DNA from: Bradyrhizobium sp. ORS 375
Lineage (GTDB): Bacteria; Pseudomonadota; Alphaproteobacteria; Rhizobiales; Xanthobacteraceae
Direction of reading: 5' to 3'
Length of the DNA stretch: 64,000 bases
Assembly (NCBI RefSeq): GCF_000239775.1
Contig: NZ_CAFI01000494.1
Location: 46,304 to 110,303, forward strand
Shown: one piece after another, positions 53,872 through 63,193 of the stretch
Layout of the letters: each line of letters starts with the position of its first letter
Position numbering within the stretch: the first letter of the stretch is position 1
Translations under genes and position numbers: made by a program
Notes under the pieces: model-generated
Seen by the model: only the letters and a program-made list of their open reading frames with translations
The model's database searches: none
What the model was told of the DNA's origin: nothing

Positions 53872-55038
53872 ATGACAGAGCAGCATCAGCACGACGATTA
53901 CGCCGACATCCGCGACGCAGTGGCCAAGCTCTGCGCGCAGTTCCCCGGCGAATATTGGCGCAAGCTCGATCGCGAGATGGCCTATCCGTCCGCCTTCGTC
54001 GACGCGCTGACGCAGGCCGGCTACCTCTCGGTGCTGATCCCCGAGGAATATGGCGGCGCCGGCCTGAAGCTGTCGGCGGCGGCGGCGATCCTGGAGGAGA
54101 TCCAGCGCGCCGGCTGTAATGGCGGCGGCTGCCATGCGCAGATGTACACGATGGGCACCGTGCTCCGGCACGGCTCCGCCGAGCAGAAGGCGAAATGGCT
54201 GCCGAAGGTCGCCAGCGGCGAGTTGCGGCTGCAGGCATTCGGCGTGACCGAGCCGACCTCGGGCACCGACACGACCTCTCTGAAGACGGTCGCGAAGCGC
54301 GACGGCGACAGCTACATCGTCAACGGCCAGAAGATCTGGACCAGCCGCGCCGAATATTCCGACCTGATGATCCTGCTGGCGCGCACCACGCCGAAGGACC
54401 AGGTGCAGAAGCGCACCGAGGGTCTTTCCGTCTTCATCGTCGACATGCGCGAGGCCAAGAAGGCCGGGCTCACCATCCGTCCGATCCGCACGATGATGAA
54501 CCACGCCACCACCGAAGTGTTCTTCACCGACATGCGCGTGCCGGCGGAGAACCTGATCGGCGAGGAAGGCAAGGGTTTTCGCTACATCCTCTCCGGCATG
54601 AATGCCGAGCGCATCCTGATCGCGGCCGAATGCGTCGGCGACGCCAAATGGTTCATCGCCAAGGCGACCGCCTATGCCAAGGAGCGCATTGTGTTCGGCC
54701 GGCCGATCGGCCAGAACCAAGGCATCCAGTTCCCGATCGCCAAGGCCTATGCCTCGATGCGCGCGGCCGAGCTGATGGTCAAGGAAGCCACCCGCAAGTA
54801 CGAGGCCGGGCTCGACTGCGGCGCCGAGGCCAACATGGCCAAGATGCTTGCAGCGGACGCGTCGTTCGAGGCGGCTAACGCCTGCATCCAGACCCATGGC
54901 GGCTTCGGCTTCGCCGAGGAGTACGACGTCGAGCGCAAGTTCCGCGAGACGCGGCTGTATCAGGTGGCGCCGATCTCGACCAACCTGATCCTGTCCTACG
55001 TCGCCGAGCACGTGCTCGGCATGCCCCGCTCGTACTGA
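53872..55038 (+). CDS. Acyl-CoA dehydrogenase
   Basis: A 388-residue flavoenzyme with standard motifs: [20 protein letters not shown], the FAD region AFGVTEPTSGTDTTS, IWTSRAEYSDLMI, and QTHGGFGFAEEYDVERKFRE near the C-terminus. The catalytic base position reads SGMNAERILIA, where the Glu is present. The substrate is not determinable. It starts an operon with the CoA-transferase (9 bases downstream) and the hydratase. GGAG lies before the ATG; the open frame extends 48 codons upstream but that part is not protein-like. Confidence 0.85.
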   Translation: MTEQHQHDDYADIRDAVAKLCAQFPGEYWRKLDREMAYPSAFVDALTQAGYLSVLIPEEYGGAGLKLSAAAAILEEIQRAGCNGGGCHAQMYTMGTVLRHGSAEQKAKWLPKVASGELRLQAFGVTEPTSGTDTTSLKTVAKRDGDSYIVNGQKIWTSRAEYSDLMILLARTTPKDQVQKRTEGLSVFIVDMREAKKAGLTIRPIRTMMNHATTEVFFTDMRVPAENLIGEEGKGFRYILSGMNAERILIAAECVGDAKWFIAKATAYAKERIVFGRPIGQNQGIQFPIAKAYASMRAAELMVKEATRKYEAGLDCGAEANMAKMLAADASFEAANACIQTHGGFGFAEEYDVERKFRETRLYQVAPISTNLILSYVAEHVLGMPRSY

Positions 55039-55047
55039 GGCTCGTCG

Positions 55048-56160
55048 ATGCTTCCGCTTGAAGGGATCACCGTCGTCGCCGTCGAGCAGGCGGTGGCTGC
55101 GCCGTTCTGCTCGTCGCGCCTGGCGGATGCCGGCGCCCACGTCATCAAGATCGAACGGCCCGAGGGCGATTTCGCCCGGGGCTATGACGCCGCGGCGAAA
55201 GGCCAGAGCAGCTACTTCGTCTGGCTCAACCGCGGCAAGGTGTCGCGCGTCGTCGATCTCGCCAAGCTGGAAGGCCGCGCGGAGCTGGAGACGCTGATCG
55301 CCAGCGCGGACGTGCTGCTGCAGAATCTCAAGCCAGGCTCGATGGACAAGATGGGTTTCGCCCGCGAGCGGCTGCGCAAGGACTATCCGAAGCTGATCTG
55401 CTGCACCATCACCGGCTATGGCGACACCGGCCCCTATGCCGACCGCAAGGCCTATGATCTGCTGATCCAGGCCGAGAGCGGGCTCGCCTCGATCACCGGC
55501 GGCCCGGAAGGGCCGTCGCGCGTCGGCATGTCGATCGTCGATGTCGCCACCGGCGCCACCGCGCATGCCGCGATCCTGGAGGCGCTGATCAGGCGCGGCC
55601 GCACCGGCGAGGGCGCCGATATCCGGATCTCGATGTTCGACGTCATGGCCGACTGGCTGACCGTGCCCCTGCTCAACGCCGAGGCCGGCAACGCGCCGAA
55701 GCGCATCGGCCTCGCCCATCCCTCGATCGCGCCCTATGGCGTGTTCACCTCGAAGGACGGCAAGGACATCCTGATCTCGATCCAGAGCGAGCGCGAGTGG
55801 AAGACGCTGTGCGCCAAGGTGCTGGAGCAGCCCGGCCTGCCCGACGATCCGCGCTTCGCCAACATGGTCGAGCGCGTCCGCAACCGGGCGCTCACCGACG
55901 GCATCGTCGCCGAGCGCTTCGCGGCACTGTCGCGTGACGAGCTGCTGACAAAACTCGCCGCGGCCGACATTGCGTTTGCCGAGGTCAACAGCATGGCGGA
56001 TCTCGCAACCCATCCGCATCTGCGTCGCATCGAGGTCGACACGCCGAACGGCGTCGTCTCCTATCCGGCGCCGGCGGCGATCGTGGTAGATGACGACAGG
56101 CACTATGGTGCCGTACCCGCGATCGGCGAAGCCCCCTCGCCCCATCAGCGAAAGGGCTGA
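55048..56160 (+). CDS. CaiB/BaiF family CoA-transferase
   Basis: A 370-residue class III CoA-transferase with VVAVEQAVAAPFCSSRLADA, IKIERPEGDFARGYD, and VSRVVDLAKLEG. The catalytic Asp sits in DRKAYDLLIQAESGL. It exchanges CoA between carboxylic acids. In a trio with an acyl-CoA dehydrogenase and a hot-dog hydratase it resembles mesaconyl/itaconyl-CoA type modules. This is inference from context. Confidence 0.85.
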   Translation: MLPLEGITVVAVEQAVAAPFCSSRLADAGAHVIKIERPEGDFARGYDAAAKGQSSYFVWLNRGKVSRVVDLAKLEGRAELETLIASADVLLQNLKPGSMDKMGFARERLRKDYPKLICCTITGYGDTGPYADRKAYDLLIQAESGLASITGGPEGPSRVGMSIVDVATGATAHAAILEALIRRGRTGEGADIRISMFDVMADWLTVPLLNAEAGNAPKRIGLAHPSIAPYGVFTSKDGKDILISIQSEREWKTLCAKVLEQPGLPDDPRFANMVERVRNRALTDGIVAERFAALSRDELLTKLAAADIAFAEVNSMADLATHPHLRRIEVDTPNGVVSYPAPAAIVVDDDRHYGAVPAIGEAPSPHQRKG

Positions 56161-56162
56161 TC

Positions 56163-57011
56163 ATGACGGATGCGCTTGATCTCGATCATCTCCGTCAATG
56201 GGTCGGCCGCAGCGCCGAGGCCGTCGACATCGTCACCGCGCAACTGACCAAAGGCCTGCGCGCGACGCTGTTCCAGGACATCGGCGAGCCCACGACCGGC
56301 GACATCGCGCCCTACACGGTGCACTGGTGCCTGGGTCAGCCGGTGTTTCCGCACGATCAGCTCGGCCCCGATGGGCATCCCACGCGCGGCGGCTTCCTGC
56401 CGCCGGTGCCGCTGCCGCGCCGCATGTGGGCCGGCGGCGAGGTGCAGTTCGTCGATCCCTTGCGCGTCGGCGACCTCGCCACGCGCGCGTCGACGATCAC
56501 GGATGTCACCTTGAAGAGCGGCTCGACCGGCCAGCTCTGCTTCGTCGCGGTCGAGCACGTCGTGTCGACGCCGCGCGGGACAGCGATCCGCGAGCGCCAG
56601 GACATCGTCTATCGCGACATGGGTGGCGCGCCGGCTGCGCCGGCGAAGGCGCCGCCGCCTCCGCCGGTCGCGCGGCACAGCGAGACCCACGTCTCGGATC
56701 CCGTGCTGCTGTTCCGCTATTCTGCGCTGACCTTCAACGGCCACCGCATCCATTACGACCGCGACTACGTCACCAAGGTCGAGGGCTATCCCGGGCTGAT
56801 CTTCCACGGCCCGTTGCAGGCCGCGCTGCTGGTCGAGTTCGCCGCCAAGCTCAGGGGCAAGCCGCCCGCCACATTCGCCTATCGCGGCGTGCAGCCGCTG
56901 TTCGAAGGCAGCGAGTTCTCGGTCAATGCCAATGACACGGACGGCGGCCTGGAGCTGTGGACCGCCAACGCCGAGCGCCAGCCGACGATGAAGGGCAACG
57001 CGAGTTGGTGA
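56163..57011 (+). CDS. FAS1-like / MaoC-like hot-dog hydratase
   Basis: A 282-residue double hot-dog protein: N-terminal HWCLGQPVFPHDQLGPDGHP and GGFLPPVPLPRRMWAGGEVQ, then C-terminal FRYSALTFNGHRIHYDRDYV and GYPGLIFHGPLQAALL with the hydratase-2-like His. It matches mesaconyl-C4-CoA or itaconyl-CoA hydratases and HTD2 dehydratases in architecture. The start lies three bases after the CoA-transferase stop, so the three genes are one operon. Confidence 0.8.
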   Translation: MTDALDLDHLRQWVGRSAEAVDIVTAQLTKGLRATLFQDIGEPTTGDIAPYTVHWCLGQPVFPHDQLGPDGHPTRGGFLPPVPLPRRMWAGGEVQFVDPLRVGDLATRASTITDVTLKSGSTGQLCFVAVEHVVSTPRGTAIRERQDIVYRDMGGAPAAPAKAPPPPPVARHSETHVSDPVLLFRYSALTFNGHRIHYDRDYVTKVEGYPGLIFHGPLQAALLVEFAAKLRGKPPATFAYRGVQPLFEGSEFSVNANDTDGGLELWTANAERQPTMKGNASW

Positions 57012-57020
57012 TATAAGCCC

Positions 57021-57123
57021 GTCGTTCCGGGGCGATGCGAAGCATCGAACCCGGAACCTCGAGATGAGTGAAAAGAACCGCTCGAGATTCCGGGTTCGAT
57101 GCTCCGCATCGCCCCGGAATGAC
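57021..57123. repeat. 43-base imperfect inverted repeat
   Basis: Arms of 43 bases (57021-57063 and 57081-57123) starting GTCGTTCCGGGGCGATGCGA pair with a few mismatches across a 17-base loop. The arms also contain GATGCGAAGCATC. This is a dispersed Bradyrhizobium-type palindrome located just after the hydratase stop. An ATG in its loop makes a false upstream extension of the next gene. Confidence 0.75.
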
Positions 57124-57153
57124 CGCACACACGGACACTCGAGGGAAACGCCT

Positions 57154-58776
57154 GTGGCCAAGACAACGAAAACAACGACCAAGCCCGTCACCGTCAAGCA
57201 GGCCACCTTCGAGCTGCTGCGCGCCTTCGGCATCAGATGCGTCTTCGGCAATCCCGGCTCGACCGAGCTGCCGTTCCTCAGCGACTGGCCCGACGACATC
57301 GACTACGTGCTCGGCCTGCAGGAGGCGAGCGTGGTCGGCATGGCCGACGGCTATGCCCAGGCGACGCGCAATGCCGGCTTCGTCAATTTGCATTCGGCCG
57401 CCGGCGTCGGCAACGCGCTCGGCAACATCTACACCGCGCATCGCAACCAGACGCCGCTGGTCATCACCGCCGGCCAGCAGGCGCGCTCGATCCTGCCGCT
57501 GCAGGCGTTCCTCTATGCCGAGCGCCCGAGCGAATTCCCGCGCCCTTACGTCAAATACAGCGTCGAGCCGGCGCGGCCCGAGGACGTGCCGGGCGCGATC
57601 GCGCGCGCCTACTACACGGCAATGCAGCCGCCCTGCGGCCCGACCTTCGTGTCTATCCCGATCGACGACTGGATGCATCCGGCTCAGCCGGTGGCTGCGC
57701 GCAAGGTCAGCCGCGAGCTCGGCCCGGATCGCGCCGCGATGGATGAGCTGGTCGCAGCGCTGACATCGGCGAAGAATCCCGCGCTCGTCGTCGGTCCCGG
57801 CATCGATCGCGCGGCTTGCGTCGATCTGATGGTCGAGGTCGCGGAGAAGGCCAAGGCCGGCGTCTGGGTCAGCCCGTTCTCGGCGCGCTGCTCGTTCCCC
57901 GAGCGGCACCCGCAATTCCAGGGTTTCCTGCACGCCTCCCCCGGGCAGCTCTCCGATGCACTCAAGCCCCACGACGTCGTGGTCGTGATCGGCGCGCCGG
58001 TCTTCACCTTCCATGTCGAGGGCCACGCCGCGATCTTCGACGGCGCAACCACGCTCTATCAGATCACCGACGATGCGGAGGCTGCTTCCGTGCCGCCGAT
58101 CGGCACCAGCATCATCGCCACGATGCGCCCCGCGCTGTCGCTGCTGCTGGAGCTGCTGCCGGAGGCGAAGCGCGCCGCGCCGAAGGGCCGCGTGCTGCCG
58201 GAGGCGCCGAAGCCCGCGGATCCGATTCCCGTCGACTATCTCCTTCACACGCTGTCGCAGGCGCTGCCCCAAGGCAGTGCCGTCGTCGAGGAGATCCCCT
58301 CGCACCGGCCCGTGATGCACAAGTACATGCCGATGCCGGGCGCGGACTCGTTCTACACGATGGCGAGCGGCGGGCTTGGCTACAGCCTGCCGGCCGCGGT
58401 CGGCATGGCGCTGGGACGCCCGAACGATCGCATCGTCTGCCTGATCGGCGACGGCTCGGCGATGTATTCGCTGCAGGCGCTGTGGACCGCGGCCCAGCGC
58501 AAGCTGCCGATGACGGTCGTCGTCATCAACAATTCCGGCTATGGCGCGATGCGCTCCTTCAGCCAGGTCATGCAGGTGCGCAACGTGCCCGGGCTCGAGC
58601 TGCCCGGCCTCGACTTCGTCAAGCTCGCCGAGGGCATGGGCTGCGACGCCGTGCGCGTCAGCCGGTCGGCCGACCTGCCCGCAGCGCTCGCGCGCAGTCT
58701 CGCTCATGACGGCACCAGCCTCGTCGAGGTGATGGTCGACTCCGCGGTGCCGCTGCTCTACGCGCAGAAGAGCTGA
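57154..58776 (+). CDS. Benzoylformate decarboxylase-like TPP enzyme
   Basis: A 540-residue TPP enzyme closely resembling MdlC: CVFGNPGSTELPFLSDWP with the active-site Ser, the Glu in GLQEASVVGMADGYAQ, His in VNLHSAAGVGNALG, and the second His in FPERHPQFQGFL. The TPP motif is CLIGDGSAMYSLQALWTAAQ with VVINNSGYGAM. It should decarboxylate aromatic 2-oxo acids. The GTG start is chosen because GAGGGAAA lies upstream; the ATG 30 codons earlier sits in the palindrome loop. Confidence 0.85.
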   Translation: MAKTTKTTTKPVTVKQATFELLRAFGIRCVFGNPGSTELPFLSDWPDDIDYVLGLQEASVVGMADGYAQATRNAGFVNLHSAAGVGNALGNIYTAHRNQTPLVITAGQQARSILPLQAFLYAERPSEFPRPYVKYSVEPARPEDVPGAIARAYYTAMQPPCGPTFVSIPIDDWMHPAQPVAARKVSRELGPDRAAMDELVAALTSAKNPALVVGPGIDRAACVDLMVEVAEKAKAGVWVSPFSARCSFPERHPQFQGFLHASPGQLSDALKPHDVVVVIGAPVFTFHVEGHAAIFDGATTLYQITDDAEAASVPPIGTSIIATMRPALSLLLELLPEAKRAAPKGRVLPEAPKPADPIPVDYLLHTLSQALPQGSAVVEEIPSHRPVMHKYMPMPGADSFYTMASGGLGYSLPAAVGMALGRPNDRIVCLIGDGSAMYSLQALWTAAQRKLPMTVVVINNSGYGAMRSFSQVMQVRNVPGLELPGLDFVKLAEGMGCDAVRVSRSADLPAALARSLAHDGTSLVEVMVDSAVPLLYAQKS

Positions 58777-59105
58777 GGCGCCCGTTCGCTCAGCGTACGG
58801 CTTGTCAATCGCCAGTGATGCGACAATGCGTCGCGTCACCATGGCGACAGCATGACCTGCCGTGAAATGCTCACCGCCCCGCCGCAACGGTGCAACCGGC
58901 GGTTTCAGCCGCAAGCATTTGTTTCGAAAGCTTTCTGCTCCCCTGCGCCACCGCGCCGCAGCCGCTCCGCCGCAAACATCGCGAAATCCTGCCGTCAGGA
59001 TGCAGGCGGACGCCTTGCTGCTTGCAAGGTCCGACCATCCTGCAAGCCAAAATCATTATCAGAAGGTTCCATCATCCAATCCAGCGTACCAATGGAGTTG
59101 AGCTG
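58777..59105. other. Intergenic region upstream of the Ala-rich protein gene
   Basis: About 330 bases. An open frame continues upstream of the Ala-rich protein but lacks a ribosome site and signal-like start, so I regard it as non-coding. No regulatory site recognised. Confidence 0.45.
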
Positions 59106-60818
59106 ATGGCGGACAAGAAGAACCTTCAAACGGCGACCTCGAGAACCGACCTCTATCGCCACGTCAGCGTGCTTGCCCTCATGTCCGCGCTCGCGGTGGC
59201 GGCCTTGCCGCATCAGGCTCATGCGCAGGCGATGACGACCGCGCTCGCCACCTCGGCCACGACCAATGCCGCGGCGAAGGCCGCGCAGGAGGCTGCGGCC
59301 AAGGCTGCTGCCGCAGCCGCCGCAAAGGCTGCGCAGGATGCGGCCGCCAAGGCCGCTGCCAACGCCGCCGCCAAGGCCGCGCAGGATGCCGCCGCCAAGG
59401 CGGCCGCGAAGGCCGCGGCTGACGCCGCCGCGAAGGCAGCGGCCAATGCCGCTGCGAAGGCTGCCGCCACGTCAGCCGCAGCCGCGGCGAGCAACGCCGC
59501 CAAGACAACTGCTGCTACCGCTGCCGCCGCTGCGACCACCGGCACCGCAACCAAGCCCACCACCGTTGCCACGGCTGCGACGCCAACCCCGGTCGCCAAG
59601 CCCGCCGCAGCCGCCGCGGCAGCGACGACCACGGGCACCGCCAAGGCTGCCGCTGCCACCACCAGCACGACGACCGCCGCTGCCAAGCCGGCTGCCACCA
59701 CCGTCGCTGTCGCCAAGGCGGCTGCGGCGCCCGCTGCCGCCGCCGCAACCCCGGCCAAGGCCGCGGCCGCGGGTGCGGCGAACAACGACGCCGTCGCCAA
59801 GGCCAATGCGGCCGCCGCAGCCGCAGCGCAGACCGCCGCAAATGCGGAGGCCCAGGTCGCCGCCGACCGCAAGGCGATCGACGTCGCGCGTCAGGCCGAG
59901 CAGAACGCAAAGGGCGCCGCCATCGAAGCCCAGGAGCAGTCCGAGAAGAACCCGACCGCCGCCAACAAGGCCGCCGCTGCTGCGGCCGCCGCGAAGCTGA
60001 CCACCGCCTCGGCCGCGCTGCAGGCCGCCTTCCAGAAGCTCGACAAGGACATCGACGTGTCCAACGAGGCCAAGGAAGCCGCCAACGCCGCCAAGGACAC
60101 GGCGCGCGAGACCGCGGAAGCCGCCGCGAAGGCCGGCCAGGCCGCCGGCAACGCCAACAATGGCGGCAACGCCAACAACGGCGGCAATGCCAACAATGGC
60201 GGCGGCGCGGCGGCCGGCAACGGCGGCAACAACAACAACAATAACAACAACAATCAGCAGGCCAATGAGGCGGCTGAGCAGGCCGCACTCCAGGCGGCGC
60301 TGAAGACCGGCGAGCAGGCCCGTGCGGTCGCCCAGCAGAAGACCCAGGCGGCCAACGCCGCGGCATCGGCGAACCAGAAGACCGTCGAGGCCGCGTTGAA
60401 CCAGAAGATCGGCGCGATCGATGCGGCGGTCGAGGCGGCCGAGCAGAAGGTCAATGCCGACCGTCAGGCGTTGGAGCAGGCGCGCCAGGCCGCGCAACAG
60501 GCCAAGCAGGACGCGCAGGAGGCCGCCGAGGTGCTCGAGCGCGCCAACAACGCCGCCAATCAGGCCGCACTGGCTGCCGCTCAGGCGAAGGCGCAAACCA
60601 CCGCCAATGCCTTCAACGCCGCCAACGCCACGCTGAACGCCGACAACCAGGCCCTCACCCAGGCCCGCGAGACCGGCGAACAGCAGGAGCAGGCCCTGCG
60701 CGCCGCCGCGCAGCAGCAGATCCAGGCCGGCTACACCGCCGCGCAGCAGGCGACACAGGCCGCCTGGGCCGAGGCGCAGAAGATCGGCAACGCCGCCCTG
60801 GCCGCGCTCGAGCAGTAA
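59106..60818 (+). CDS. Exported Ala/Lys-rich repeat protein
   Basis: A 570-residue low-complexity protein. A signal peptide (SVLALMSALAVAALPHQAHA) precedes about 180 residues of AAAKAAQDAAAKAAA-type repeats, likely a long single helix as in TolA domain II. A Thr/Ala/Pro-rich part follows, then an Asn/Gly-rich linker (GGNANNGG three times, then a run of Asn), then an Ala/Gln/Glu-rich coiled coil (EQARQAAQQAKQDAQEAAEV). GGAG precedes the ATG. No family or catalytic motif is recognised. A periplasm-spanning or surface structural role is an inference. A terminator with a T-run lies about 200 bases downstream. Confidence 0.7.
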   Translation: MADKKNLQTATSRTDLYRHVSVLALMSALAVAALPHQAHAQAMTTALATSATTNAAAKAAQEAAAKAAAAAAAKAAQDAAAKAAANAAAKAAQDAAAKAAAKAAADAAAKAAANAAAKAAATSAAAAASNAAKTTAATAAAAATTGTATKPTTVATAATPTPVAKPAAAAAAATTTGTAKAAAATTSTTTAAAKPAATTVAVAKAAAAPAAAAATPAKAAAAGAANNDAVAKANAAAAAAAQTAANAEAQVAADRKAIDVARQAEQNAKGAAIEAQEQSEKNPTAANKAAAAAAAAKLTTASAALQAAFQKLDKDIDVSNEAKEAANAAKDTARETAEAAAKAGQAAGNANNGGNANNGGNANNGGGAAAGNGGNNNNNNNNNQQANEAAEQAALQAALKTGEQARAVAQQKTQAANAAASANQKTVEAALNQKIGAIDAAVEAAEQKVNADRQALEQARQAAQQAKQDAQEAAEVLERANNAANQAALAAAQAKAQTTANAFNAANATLNADNQALTQARETGEQQEQALRAAAQQQIQAGYTAAQQATQAAWAEAQKIGNAALAALEQ

Positions 60819-61011
60819 GGCCACGGCGTCCCGCGCCGCGCGCCCCTTACCCCTGGGGCGGCGCGGGGCCCGATAACGAGAACAAGGCCATCACCAGCCG
60901 CATGCCCAACCGGCCGGGGAATGATGCTCACGAGACGGGACTTGACCTCACCCCGCCGCGTGACCCGCTCCCCGGCTCCCCATCAGCCCGGACATGCCAT
61001 GCCTTCACCCC

Positions 61012-61037
61012 CGTCCCCCATGGCGGGGCTTTTTTTT
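61012..61037 (+). terminator. Rho-independent terminator
   Basis: A short GC hairpin (CCCC...GGGG around CATGGC) is followed directly by eight T residues. It lies about 200 bases after the Ala-rich gene and is oriented for its transcript. Confidence 0.55.
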
Positions 61038-61519
61038 GCGTGGCCGACACGCGAGCACGGTGAGCTCGCTGTCAGCCCCTTTCCGCGGAAGGGTCGGCGC
61101 GAGGGGCAGCGGCAGAGGCGGTGCGGCTATGCTGACTCCTGACGTTCTGCCAGTTTCAGGAGATGATCGTGAGCACGCCTTCGAGGCTTTCATCGATGCG
61201 GAGCCGTCGTGCCCGTCCGATGAACCTTACATGTAGTTGCGCATGCGCCATGCCCCTCACCCGGATCGCTGCGCGATCCGACCTCTCCCCGCAAAAAGCG
61301 GGGAGAGGTGGCACCGTCGGCACCGGCAGAGTTCGCTCCGACCGAACCGATTAGTTTCTGACGCCCCATGCAACCCGAGCTCTTGGTTGCAAGTACGTGC
61401 GCGACCCTCTACTCGCTCTTCACGGGGAGAGGGTCGGGGTGAGGCTTAGCCACACGGGTGGTCCTGCTCGTACACGACGAACTGATGCGAGGTTCGAAAA
61501 CGGATCGTCGCGACCCGTC
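61038..61519. other. Intergenic repeat-rich region
   Basis: About 480 bases between the terminator and the outer-membrane gene's stop. It contains a GGATCGC-TGC-GCGATCC palindrome, the 12-bp hairpin listed separately, and a second partial copy near 61420-61445. No gene seen. Confidence 0.5.
61281..61309. repeat. 12-bp hairpin with A5 loop
   Basis: ACCTCTCCCCGC (61281-61292) and its complement (61298-61309) enclose AAAAA. This sequence is a common dispersed element in rhizobial genomes. Confidence 0.65.
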
Positions 61520-63193
61520 TCAGTACTGGACCCTGACGCCGACCACGCCCACCACCGCCATGAAATTGTTGAGCGCGACATTGGAGCGAGTCCATTCGGT
61601 GCGCACTTCGCTCTTCAGGTGGATGTTGCGGCTCATCTTGTAGACGCCGCCCGCGGCGACGAACATGCGTTGGTCAACCCGGCCGATGCCGACGAACTGA
61701 TCCTGGCCATAGCCGGCGCGCATGGTGCCGATCAGCCAGGGTTCGAACTGATGATCCATCTGCAGGATCACGTCGCGCGACAGGATGCCCGAGACGTTCA
61801 TCGCCGGCGTCTCGGACGCCTGCGAGCGCGCCACCAGCACGAAGGTCGTCGCATCGGTCGCGGCCCAGGCCAGCGTCGCGTCGGCAATCACGCCGCTGAT
61901 GTTGGGCATCATCGGCGAGTCCATGCGACGGGTGAGATAGCCGACCGAAGCCTCCCCGGTCAGCGATCCCATGTTGACGACGGCGCCGGCGCGGCCCGCG
62001 ATGCCGGTGGAGTCGCGCCGCTGTCCGTTGAAATCGACCTGCAGATCGTGGTTGCGGCGGTCGAAGCTCATGTCGACAAAGGGCGCGATGTTCGGCGTCA
62101 GCACATAGGTGACGCGCAGCTGCGCGCCCGGCTGCGTGTAGTTGCGATCCTGCGTCCGCAACGGCACGTTGGCCGTGATCACGGCGTCGTTGAAGACGAC
62201 GCGGTCGGCCGATCCCTTGAACGCGATCTCGGTCGGGCCGATCTTCTGCAGCACGCCGGCGCTGCCGCCGAACGTCGTGGCGCGCGGCAGCTTGAGCGCC
62301 CCCGGCAGCGCCAGCGCGTCGTTGACAAAACGGGCCTCACCGGTGAGGGCCGTGCCCTCGATCACGTCGTAACGCCCCTGCGCCCGGGCCTCGAAGGTCG
62401 GATGGCTGAGCGAGCGGACGTTGGTGTCCTCGGTATAGGCGCCGCGGATATCGGCATTGAGCTGATGCCGCTCCCATTGCGAGCGCACCGAAACCTCCGT
62501 GGCCGCGATCACGACCGGCGATCCCTGCCCGCCCTTGCGGCGCGTGGGATTGGTGTCATAGCCGGCCTGGATCTCGACCGCCGGCTTGACGAGGAACGAG
62601 CCCATCGTGATGCCGGTCGGATCATAGGGCTTGGCCTCGGGCGAGAGCGGCGGCGGCTTCACGGCGTCGAGGTTTCGATCAGGCAGAACGTCGCGATTGC
62701 GCAGCACCGCGGCCGGCTGAGCTGCAGCAACGGTCTGCTGCGGCTGGACCGGCGCCGCCGCAACGGGTGCCGCAGGCGTTGCCGCGATCTGCTTGGGAAC
62801 GGATTGCGGAGCTGCCGCGCGCGCCGGCACGAGGGCGCTGCGCGCCGGCTGGAACGCCGCGAAGCCAAAGCCGCCCGCCGGCACACCTGCCCTGCCCGGC
62901 GCAGCGAGCGCCGGCGCTCCGGCCTCCCGCACCGGCCGCAACAGCGCGCTGACGCTGCGCGGATCCTGGCGCATCATCAGCGTCCGGCTGTCGTTGGCGA
63001 TTCTGGGCACGTTGTAGTAGATGCTGCGCGCGGTGATGTGACGGAAGAACAGCCGATCGGCGCGTCCTGGAACGACGTCGGTCGGCTTGGCCTTGATGGT
63101 CTGCTGCGCCGACGCCGCATCGACCACCATCACGGTCAGCAGCAAAACCTCGACGAGCGCGAGCGTGACCCCTTTTGGGGATCGCGTCACCAT
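61520..63193 (-). CDS. Outer-membrane beta-barrel protein
   Basis: A 557-residue exported protein. The signal peptide (VTLALVEVLLLTVMVVDAASA) is followed by about 170 residues rich in Ala and Pro (linker). A beta-barrel then begins near FLVKPAVEIQAGYDTNPTRR, with alternating strands to a C-terminus ending in aromatic Tyr (VVGVVGVRVQY) as is typical of outer-membrane proteins. It resembles BBP2-type barrels, often found with exopolysaccharide genes, though none are in the window. The start choice is by signal peptide; the ribosome site is weak. Confidence 0.75.
   Translation of the reverse strand: MVTRSPKGVTLALVEVLLLTVMVVDAASAQQTIKAKPTDVVPGRADRLFFRHITARSIYYNVPRIANDSRTLMMRQDPRSVSALLRPVREAGAPALAAPGRAGVPAGGFGFAAFQPARSALVPARAAAPQSVPKQIAATPAAPVAAAPVQPQQTVAAAQPAAVLRNRDVLPDRNLDAVKPPPLSPEAKPYDPTGITMGSFLVKPAVEIQAGYDTNPTRRKGGQGSPVVIAATEVSVRSQWERHQLNADIRGAYTEDTNVRSLSHPTFEARAQGRYDVIEGTALTGEARFVNDALALPGALKLPRATTFGGSAGVLQKIGPTEIAFKGSADRVVFNDAVITANVPLRTQDRNYTQPGAQLRVTYVLTPNIAPFVDMSFDRRNHDLQVDFNGQRRDSTGIAGRAGAVVNMGSLTGEASVGYLTRRMDSPMMPNISGVIADATLAWAATDATTFVLVARSQASETPAMNVSGILSRDVILQMDHQFEPWLIGTMRAGYGQDQFVGIGRVDQRMFVAAGGVYKMSRNIHLKSEVRTEWTRSNVALNNFMAVVGVVGVRVQY

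Noticed and set aside
57064-57153. ATG start for the benzoylformate decarboxylase-like gene
   Set aside because: It lies in the loop and arm of the 43-base palindrome; the GTG at 57154 has a good ribosome site and begins the conserved part.
58890-59105. N-terminal extension of the Ala-rich protein
   Set aside because: The 72 extra residues have no ribosome site, and the signal peptide begins naturally after the ATG at 59106.
59472-60824. 450-codon minus-strand frame opposite the Ala-rich protein
   Set aside because: It is the mirror of the repetitive GCC/GCG codons and reads as Gly/Leu/Arg low complexity without a start signal.
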